Origin: an uncultured Clostridia bacterium
GTDB taxonomy: Bacteria; Bacillota; Clostridia; TANB77; CAG-508
NCBI GenBank assembly: GCA_947625415.1
Contig: CANQOG010000009.1
Span: 1 to 43,441 of the forward strand
DNA length: 43,441 nt
Reading direction: 5' to 3'
The notes under the pieces are model-generated. The model was given only the letters and a program-made list of their open reading frames with translations, had not been told where the DNA came from and made no database searches. Shown here piece after piece: positions 37,040 through 43,441 of this stretch; within the stretch, counting starts at the first letter, position 1, and every line of letters starts with the position of its first letter. A program made the translations under genes and the position numbers.

Positions 37040-38632
37040 TTACCTTGCATCATATTTATATAAAGCAAAATTTTTATCTTTATAAATTTCAGTATATCTT
37101 GAATCTTCTTTCATATAAACTTGCTCTACTTGCTCAACTGGAACAAGAGCATATTCTAACTCATATTCATCCATAAGCTCTGAAATTGTAATCATTCCAT
37201 AAAACAATTTCATAAAATCATCAAAAACAGTAACTCCTTTATTAAATTCTGGTGTATATAAATCACATCTTGAATCTAAAAAAACTGGAACTCCCTCCAT
37301 AAGCAAATAGCTTCCATAATCATATCTATTATATAATCTAATATTTTTATAATCTAAATTTTCTTTTATATATTCAGTAGCCTCAACTGGATAAAGACTT
37401 TCATCAATATGTTTTACATTCCAATTATCAATAAACATATAAGCTGAAAATCCTATAGAACAAATACCAAAAAATGCAAAAACTTTTTTGCTTGCTTCTT
37501 TTACTTCTTTTTGATGTGATTTTATAAAGCTATCTACTGCTTGAACTACAATGCAAGAAGTTAATGCAATTAATAAGAAAGCATTTCTTCTAGCAGTTAA
37601 AGCCATTAAATATAGCCCTAAAATTAAAAATGCATCACTAAGTTTTAATTTAATATTTGTAAATCCAATCAAAGAAACAATAACAATTGTATAAGTCAAA
37701 AATGGAAAATTATTTGCAGGAATAATTGGTAAATGCTCACTAATATAGTTTAATGTATCTCCTATACTTACTTTTATAAAATACAAAAATGGTGTAAGTT
37801 TTAGTGGAGTAACAAAAGCGCCTAAAACTAAAGCAATAAATGCTATCCAAATATATTTAATATTTGGATTTTTTTCAATGATAATCTTATGTTCTGTCTT
37901 ATCATTTTCATAATAAACTCTATATTTTTCTCTTTCAGCAATTTCTTTTTCTAATTTTGCTATTTTATCTTCTGATAATCCTTTACTTTTAGCATTGTTT
38001 AAATCTCTATTGCATTTTCTTAATACTCTCTCATTTATTCCTTTTAAACTATAAAAATATATTACTTGTTCTCCAATAAATGGAAGCAATAATACAAGCA
38101 TCATAATCCATGCAGTACTATGAAAATTAGCCATTAACATTGAAACTATAAATAATCCCAAACTTTTCAAAAGAGTAGGTCTTTCTACAAAATTTTCAAG
38201 TATCATATATTCAATGAAGAAAAGTGAATATGATACAATTTGACCTCTCTCATAAAAAGCATCTTTCATCATATATGAAATAATCAATGTACTAATAAAA
38301 GCAAGATTAAAATTAACATCTTTTTTTATTAACTTCCAAAAAACTAGCAATATGAAAATCGAAGCAAAAATTACAGTAAGTCCATAAATTCCATCAAACC
38401 CAAACAATTCGTAGACTTTAGCATTTATAACATCAAAAGCCCAATGTGGATATCTATATTCTAAGTTTTTATGAATTGAATAATGGTCTTTCCAATCAAC
38501 TCCTGTTTTTTCAATTTGCCTACCTAATTCAATTACATAGAATGTATCATTTTGAAATGTTTTTGGAACTATTGAAAATGTAAATAAAATTATTAAAATT
38601 ACTGCAATAATATATCTTAAATTTTTCTTCAC
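37040..38632 (-). CDS. Polytopic membrane protein, GT-C glycosyltransferase-like
   Basis: 530 residues; GTG 38632 with GAGGAGTAAAAA, starting three bases after the LtaS-type gene. One N-terminal helix precedes a periplasmic-type loop (VIELGRQIEKTGVDWKDHYSI), with about ten further helices and a C-terminal soluble domain (YIKENLDYKNIRLYNRYDYGSYLL and VFLDSRCDLY). The layout resembles the GT-C like proteins of Firmicutes and Actinobacteria with the FLDSRxDLY motif, of unknown function. A cytoplasmic loop of about 60 residues (LRKCNRDLNNAKSKGLSED) interrupts the helices. Context with LtaS suggests a role in envelope polymers. Confidence 0.7.
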   Translation of the reverse strand: MKKNLRYIIAVILIILFTFSIVPKTFQNDTFYVIELGRQIEKTGVDWKDHYSIHKNLEYRYPHWAFDVINAKVYELFGFDGIYGLTVIFASIFILLVFWKLIKKDVNFNLAFISTLIISYMMKDAFYERGQIVSYSLFFIEYMILENFVERPTLLKSLGLFIVSMLMANFHSTAWIMMLVLLLPFIGEQVIYFYSLKGINERVLRKCNRDLNNAKSKGLSEDKIAKLEKEIAEREKYRVYYENDKTEHKIIIEKNPNIKYIWIAFIALVLGAFVTPLKLTPFLYFIKVSIGDTLNYISEHLPIIPANNFPFLTYTIVIVSLIGFTNIKLKLSDAFLILGLYLMALTARRNAFLLIALTSCIVVQAVDSFIKSHQKEVKEASKKVFAFFGICSIGFSAYMFIDNWNVKHIDESLYPVEATEYIKENLDYKNIRLYNRYDYGSYLLMEGVPVFLDSRCDLYTPEFNKGVTVFDDFMKLFYGMITISELMDEYELEYALVPVEQVEQVYMKEDSRYTEIYKDKNFALYKYDAR

Positions 38633-38635
38633 TTT

Positions 38636-40738
38636 TTACTCCTCTGTAACTATTGGGCTATAGTCTAAATTCACAGACTCCATATTTTCTTCTTTTAACT
38701 TACTCAATTTCTTTTGAAGTAAATTTTTAATTACAACAGAATTTGAAATATCTATTTCTTTAATTGCTTCCTCACTATATCTTTTTAATTTTGAGCTTTG
38801 CTCCTCAGGCAATGAGCTTAAATCAACTTCTTCTCCATTAGATAACTTAAACCAGCCACTTCCATCATAATAATAATCTTTCGTAATAACTTTTCCATTA
38901 TTTATAGCAACATAAGATTTTCTTTCAAATAGGCTCATTCCAATAGAAAAAGTATCATCTAAATTACAAATTTGAGCAAGTGTTGGTTTTATATCACTTT
39001 TACTAACAGGCTCATCTATTACTAAATTTTTAATTCCTGGAATTCTCATTCCAGCTAAAACATTTGAAAACTCAAATTGCATTCTAGCATCATTATAGTC
39101 ATTTTTGCTATATCCTAAAAATTCAATTAAATTTTCATCATACATTTGCATTCCATAATGGTCTCCAAAAACCACTATAACCGTATCATCATAAAGCCCT
39201 TTTTCTTTTAACAAATTAATAAAAATTCCAAATGCATAATCTGCATAATTAACAGCTTCTAAATAATTTCCAAGTTCTGTTCCAGATAAATTTCCAACAT
39301 CTATTGAAACTTTTTTATACTTATCAATAATTCCAGCAAGCTCAAATGGTTTATGGCTAGAAGATGCAACTAAATCATAAACAACAGGTCCTTCATTTTC
39401 TTCTATTGCTTGTTCAAATAATTCTACAGTTTGTTTATATAAAAGTTCATCAGATAAATATGTTCTAATTAATTCTGACCTATCATCAAAGTTCTCTAAA
39501 AACGTTTTCTTGTCAATAGGAAGCTTTGAAGTAACATTTTTTCTATTCCAAAAATATGCATAATTTCCATGAGCATACATTGTATAATAGCCTTTATCTT
39601 TAAATAACTGAAATATATTATCATAAGTATTTCCATAATATTTAGCAAACGCTTCTCCATTTTCAAGTGGATAAAGTGAAGTAATTACACTATGTTCAGA
39701 GTCTGCCGTAGTTGTATAACTTGTAGCATGCATATTAGTAATTTTTATATTTTCCTTTAAAAATTTATTCAAATTTGGAGTAATTTCTTTACCATTTATA
39801 CTTCTATTTACAACAAAATCTTGTACAGATTCTAGTTGCAAAATAATTACATTTTTTCCTTCAGCAATTCCAGCATAAGCTAAATTTTGAGAATTTTCTT
39901 CTTCTTGAAATTCTTTAAAACTTTTATACTCTTTTATCATATCATCAAAATTTTCATATTTTACATTATTATCATGAGTAATTGCATTTCTTATATCTAC
40001 AAAATGGAAACCGTAAATAGTTCCATATCTAACAGAATTTTTCTTATTATAAATATATCCTGTAACTAATTCTAAAGATTCTGGGATAAAGTGATAATAT
40101 GTACACAAAACTATTATAACTAAACCCATAATTAAAACTGGTTTTAATTTAAAATTTTTAATTTTTTCGACTTTAACCTTTTTAGATGCTAAAAAATATA
40201 TAATTATTGGGAAGTCTATAAAATAAAATATTTGTCTAAATTTTAATAAAGACGGAATTGCAGCCATTATTTCATTTTTATATTGAAGATTTCCAGCTTG
40301 CATAACTGAAATAATATTTGAAGCATATAAATAGTAAAGCTCATCAGCAAAAAGCAAAGCACTTACAAGCAAATTTAAAATAATTCCATAACCAAACCTT
40401 GTTCGCGAGCTTCTAAATAATAACATAGGAGCTACCATTATAATTATAAAAAATGCTGTCTGTCTTAAATGCCATGGCCAAATTCCACCATTTTTATAAA
40501 AAACTGTATTTCCAAGAAAAATTATTGTTTTTATAAATATAATAATGAATATAAAAAGTATAAAATATCTAGAGCTAAATATATTTGTAAATAATTCTTT
40601 TTTGTCTGTTTCTTTAAATGTTTCCCATGCGTTTTTAAACACATTTTTGATTCTTCTAATTCCTAATTTAATTCTTCCCGCAAAACTCACTTTTCTCAAG
40701 TGATTATCATCATTTATCGAAATACTCTCTTTTCTCAT
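38636..40738 (-). CDS. LtaS-type alkaline-phosphatase-fold membrane enzyme
   Basis: 700 residues. I chose ATG 40738 (MRKESISINDDNH) with GAGGAATTGGAGA, rather than an upstream ATG inside the promoter region. About five transmembrane helices (70-240) precede an extracellular sulfatase-fold domain: NVIILQLESVQDFVV (metal Glu), ATSYTTTADSEHS with the likely catalytic Thr before ADSE, MYAHGNYAYFWNR, and VIVVFGDHYGM (metal Asp-His). LtaS polymerises glycerol phosphate from phosphatidylglycerol onto a glycolipid anchor; related enzymes prime or modify such chains. First gene of a five-gene operon to 34541. Confidence 0.88.
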   Translation of the reverse strand: MRKESISINDDNHLRKVSFAGRIKLGIRRIKNVFKNAWETFKETDKKELFTNIFSSRYFILFIFIIIFIKTIIFLGNTVFYKNGGIWPWHLRQTAFFIIIMVAPMLLFRSSRTRFGYGIILNLLVSALLFADELYYLYASNIISVMQAGNLQYKNEIMAAIPSLLKFRQIFYFIDFPIIIYFLASKKVKVEKIKNFKLKPVLIMGLVIIVLCTYYHFIPESLELVTGYIYNKKNSVRYGTIYGFHFVDIRNAITHDNNVKYENFDDMIKEYKSFKEFQEEENSQNLAYAGIAEGKNVIILQLESVQDFVVNRSINGKEITPNLNKFLKENIKITNMHATSYTTTADSEHSVITSLYPLENGEAFAKYYGNTYDNIFQLFKDKGYYTMYAHGNYAYFWNRKNVTSKLPIDKKTFLENFDDRSELIRTYLSDELLYKQTVELFEQAIEENEGPVVYDLVASSSHKPFELAGIIDKYKKVSIDVGNLSGTELGNYLEAVNYADYAFGIFINLLKEKGLYDDTVIVVFGDHYGMQMYDENLIEFLGYSKNDYNDARMQFEFSNVLAGMRIPGIKNLVIDEPVSKSDIKPTLAQICNLDDTFSIGMSLFERKSYVAINNGKVITKDYYYDGSGWFKLSNGEEVDLSSLPEEQSSKLKRYSEEAIKEIDISNSVVIKNLLQKKLSKLKEENMESVNLDYSPIVTEE

Positions 40739-40780
40739 TCTCCAATTCCTCAAAAATATTATATCTATTTTATCGTTAAT

Positions 40781-40809
40781 ATTATACAAAAAAAGTAACT
40801 CATTTTCAA
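40781..40809 (-). promoter_or_regulatory. Promoter for the LtaS-type operon
   Basis: TTGAAA (40804-40809), 17-base spacer, TATAAT (40781-40786), about 43 bases before the start. It overlaps the TrmR terminator hairpin. Confidence 0.55.
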
Positions 40810-40814
40810 GAGTT
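40787..40814 (-). terminator. Terminator of the TrmR-like gene
   Basis: AACTC (40797-40801) and GAGTT (40810-40814) form a short stem followed on the minus strand by ACTTTTTTTG. The stem is short, so confidence is moderate. Confidence 0.5.
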
Positions 40815-40816
40815 TT

Positions 40817-41407
40817 TTAAGATTTAACAATACTGATTGCGAGTCCATCTCCAACTGTTGAAACTTGAGTATCAAGCTTTTCATTAGAAATGATTTCTGC
40901 TAAATATTCACGCAAATGTCTTACAGCTGTTCTTTGTTTATGTTTATTATAATCACCTAAAACATAGCCTTTATATAAAACATTATCAGCAAAAATAATT
41001 GTTCCTTTTTTTGACATTCTAAGAGCCTCTTGCAAAAAAAACGGATATTTTCCCTTATTAGCATCAATAAAAATTACATCATAAGGTCCTTTTAATTCAG
41101 GTAATATTTCAACAGCATTTCCAACAATAACATTAATATTATCTTCTAGTCCAATTTTTTTTATATTTTCTATTGCAAGTTTTGCTCTATCTTCATCTAA
41201 TTCAATAGTATCAATTTTCACTTGTTCTCCTGAAAGTTTTACAAGCTGACTCGCACTATACCCAACAGCTGTTCCAATCTCAAGAATTTTCTCAGGCTTC
41301 ATATTTTCTAAATATTCTTTTATAACATTTAAAGTATCATCCATAATAATTGGAATATGCTCTTCAATAGCTTTTTTCTTAACTTCTTCTAAAATTTTAA
41401 AATCCAT
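40817..41407 (-). CDS. TrmR-like O-methyltransferase
   Basis: 196 residues from ATG 41407 (MDFKILEEVKKKA), with GTGGAGATAGAA upstream acting as the ribosome binding site. Class I SAM methyltransferase of the COMT/YrrM type: KILEIGTAVGYSASQLV (motif I), DTIELDEDRAKLA, YDVIFIDANKGKYPFFL (metal Asp) and GTIIFADNVLYKGYV. In Bacillus, YrrM (TrmR) methylates 5-hydroxyuridine at the wobble base of tRNAs; that function is likely but not provable. It follows typA's terminator. Confidence 0.85.
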   Translation of the reverse strand: MDFKILEEVKKKAIEEHIPIIMDDTLNVIKEYLENMKPEKILEIGTAVGYSASQLVKLSGEQVKIDTIELDEDRAKLAIENIKKIGLEDNINVIVGNAVEILPELKGPYDVIFIDANKGKYPFFLQEALRMSKKGTIIFADNVLYKGYVLGDYNKHKQRTAVRHLREYLAEIISNEKLDTQVSTVGDGLAISIVKS

Positions 41408-41423
41408 TTCTATCTCCACTAAT

Positions 41424-41454
41424 ATTAAAACAGGACACCTTTAAAAAAGTGTCC
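41424..41454 (-). terminator. Rho-independent terminator of typA
   Basis: GGACAC (41433-41438) and GTGTCC (41449-41454) form the stem, followed on the minus strand by TGTTTTAAT. Confidence 0.7.
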
Positions 41455-41462
41455 CCATTTTT

Positions 41463-43282
41463 CTATTTATTTGCGCTTCTTGCTGCTCTTTCTCTATCTT
41501 TGTTGTTTAAGATTTTCTTTCTTAATCTAATAGATTTAGGAGTAACCTCAACTAATTCATCATCTTGAATAAATTCAATAGCTTTCTCTAAACTCATTTG
41601 AATTGGTGGAACTAAACGAAGCGCATCATCAGAACCTGAAGCTCTAGTATTTGTTAAATGCTTTTCTTTGCAAACATTAATTGCTAAATCTTCATTTCTA
41701 GAGTTTATTCCAACAATCATACCTTCATAAACTTCAACACCAGGTCCAATAAACAATTCACCTTTATCTTGAGCATTATATAAACCATAAGTAATTGATT
41801 TTCCTGGTTCAAAAGCAACTATTGTTCCTCTTGTTCTAGCTAATACTTCTCCTTTATATGGTTCATAGCCTTCAAATATATGACTCATAATTCCATTTCC
41901 TTTTGTATCTGTTAAGAACTCTGTTCTGTAACCGATTAAACCTCTTGATGGAATTTTAAATTCAATTTTAGTATGTCCAGTTTCAGCAGGCTCCATATTT
42001 AACATTTCGCCTTTTCTATTTCCAATTTTCTCAATAACAGTTCCTATACAATCATCTGGAACATTAACAACCAATCTTTCAATAGGCTCACACTTTTGTC
42101 CATCAATCTCCTTAAAAATTACTTTTGGTCTAGAAACTAAAAGTTCATAGCCTTCTCTTCTCATTGTCTCAATTAAAATTGATAAGTGAAGTTCACCTCT
42201 ACCACAAACCTCAAAGCTTTCAGAACTATCTGTTTCTTTAACTCTTAATGAAACATTTCTTTCAAGCTCTTTAAATAATCTATCTCTTAAATGACGGCTT
42301 GTAACAAATTCACCTTCACGACCAGCAAATGGTCCATTATTAACACTAAATGTCATAGAAACTGTAGGCTCATCAATATCAACAAAGTCTATTTTTTCAG
42401 GATTATTAAAATCACAAATTGTATCACCAATATTGATGTCTGGAACACCTGATAAAGCAACAATATCACCAGCTCCAGCTTTTTCTATTTCAATTCTTTT
42501 CAAGCCTTCATAAGTATAAAGTTTTGTTACTCTAGCATTTTCGTTTTTATCAGCTTTACAAATTGTAATTGGCATATTTAGTTCTAAATATCCTCTTTCA
42601 ATTCTTCCGAATAGCAATTCTTCCAACATAATCGTCATATTCAATATTTGAAACTAACATTTGAGCTGTTCCATCTAAATCACATTTTGGAGCACTTATA
42701 GTTTTAATAATTGTTTCAAATAATGGTTTTAAATCTGTTCCTGGAACACTTAAATCTAGTGTTGATGTTCCCTGTTTTCCGTGACGCATATACAACTGGA
42801 AAATCTAATTGCTCTTCAGAAGCATCTAATTCAATAAATAAATCTAAGACTTCATCAACAACTTTTTCTGGTCTAGCTCCTGGTCTGTCTATTTTATTAA
42901 TAACAACAATCGGTTTTAAATCTAAAGCTAAAGATTTTTTCAAAACCTCTCTAGTTTGAGGCATTGCTCCTTCAAAGCTATCAACTAATAAAACAACACC
43001 ATCAACCATTTTCAAAACACGTTCAACTTCTCCACCAAAATCAGCATGACCTGGAGTATCTACTATATTAATTTTATAATCTCCATAATGAACAGCTGTA
43101 TTTTTAGAAAGAATAGTAATTCCTCTTTCTCTCTCTAAATCATTAGAATCCATAACTCTTTCATCTACTTGCTCATTACTTCTAAAAATTCCACTTTGTT
43201 TAAGCATTGCATCAACTAAAGTTGTCTTTCCATGATCAACGTGTGCGATTATTGCTACATTTCTAATTTTTTCGTTATTCAT
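41463..43282 (-). CDS. typA: TypA/BipA translational GTPase (two CGGA recoding sites)
   Basis: A ribosome-binding GTPase of the EF-G family, involved in 50S assembly and stress. ATG 43282 gives 605 residues with CGGA as Gly168 and Gly225. Motifs are [16 protein letters not shown] (G1), [11 protein letters not shown] (G2), [14 protein letters not shown] (G3), [10 protein letters not shown] (G4), [17 protein letters not shown] (first site, G5) and [17 protein letters not shown] (second site, domain II). The C-terminal domain has [20 protein letters not shown] and the TypA-specific end. Zero frame stops in domain I. It has a clear promoter and terminator of its own. Confidence 0.96.
42606..42609 (-). 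other. CGGA recoding site, Gly225 of TypA
   Basis: The context is ATT-CGGA-AGA. Zero frame gives RIAIRKN and a stop; CGGA as Gly gives GRIAIGRIERG, a conserved domain II segment. Confidence 0.92.
42778..42781 (-). other. CGGA recoding site, Gly168 of TypA
   Basis: The context is TCA-CGGA-AAA. Zero frame gives [13 protein letters not shown] and a stop; CGGA as Gly gives [13 protein letters not shown], the G5 region. Confidence 0.92.
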
Positions 43283-43325
43283 TTTCTTCTAAATCTTCCT
43301 TTTTCTCTCAAAATTTAACTATAAT

Positions 43326-43354
43326 ATTATATTACTTTTAACAATAAAAGTCAA
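43326..43354 (-). promoter_or_regulatory. Sigma-A type promoter for typA
   Basis: TTGACT (43349-43354), 17-base spacer, TATAAT (43326-43331), near consensus, about 44 bases before the start codon. The rest of 43355-43441 is AT-rich and shows nothing else. Confidence 0.75.
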
Positions 43355-43441
43355 TACTTGAATTTTTTTAAGTTTCGGTTTTTTTTGAAAAAATATAAAA
43401 ATATTTTAAAATTCTAATAAAAAATAAGGAAAAACCTTCAT

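Overview
The window is strongly AT-rich and encodes a Gram-positive, probably spore-forming Firmicute (Clostridia-like). The evidence is clpC, ftsH, a PASTA kinase, a class A PBP, FemX, an LtaS-type enzyme, secG and a SpoVM-like peptide, with AGGAGG-type ribosome binding sites and many TTG/GTG starts. All genes are on the minus strand except two small ones at 16324-16590. I saw no tRNA, rRNA, CRISPR array or insertion sequence, and no gene-free stretch longer than 300 bases.

The main observation is a decoding anomaly. Fourteen genes, most of them core housekeeping genes, look broken, and every break has the same form: one extra C directly before an in-frame glycine codon. I count 25 such sites. 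In each, the zero-frame codon is CGG, and reading the four bases CGGN as one glycine restores the conserved motif and the family's full length. Seventeen sites are CGGA, six CGGT and two CGGG. By my manual scan no coding frame uses CGG as arginine, while more than 30 out-of-phase CGGs (a codon ending in C followed by GGN) need no shift. The phase dependence argues against sequencing error and pseudogenes. It fits either four-base decoding by a glycine tRNA or obligatory +1 frameshifting at an unassigned CGG codon. Genes spanning such sites are annotated here as single CDSs.

Layout from low to high coordinates: a truncated prepilin-like remnant (1-156); clpC (194-2632); two unknown membrane proteins and a glucosaminidase (2734-5412); an RluA-type pseudouridine synthase, ftsH, a DUF1189 protein and alr (5508-10429); femX and cysS (10456-12890); a class A PBP and nth (12960-16177); the two plus-strand small genes including spoVM (16324-16590); a beta-helix membrane protein (16612-18183); the rpe, prkC, prpC, rlmN cluster (18224-22828), similar to the Bacillus cluster but lacking rsgA; a peptide with FLFQEI repeats (22982-23251); mtaB, obg and trpS (23387-27073); rdgB, an MFS protein and rlmD (27235-30624); a GT-C type membrane enzyme, rnr and secG (30617-34459); a two-component system, a GT-C-like protein and an LtaS-type enzyme in one operon (34541-40738); a TrmR-like methyltransferase (40817-41407); and typA (41463-43282).

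The gene set serves protein quality control (ClpC, FtsH), cell wall synthesis and its control (PBP, FemX, Alr, PrkC/PrpC, LtaS), and translation or RNA modification (CysS, TrpS, RlmN, RlmD, MtaB, TrmR, Obg, TypA, RNase R). Many of the translation genes carry the CGGN sites.
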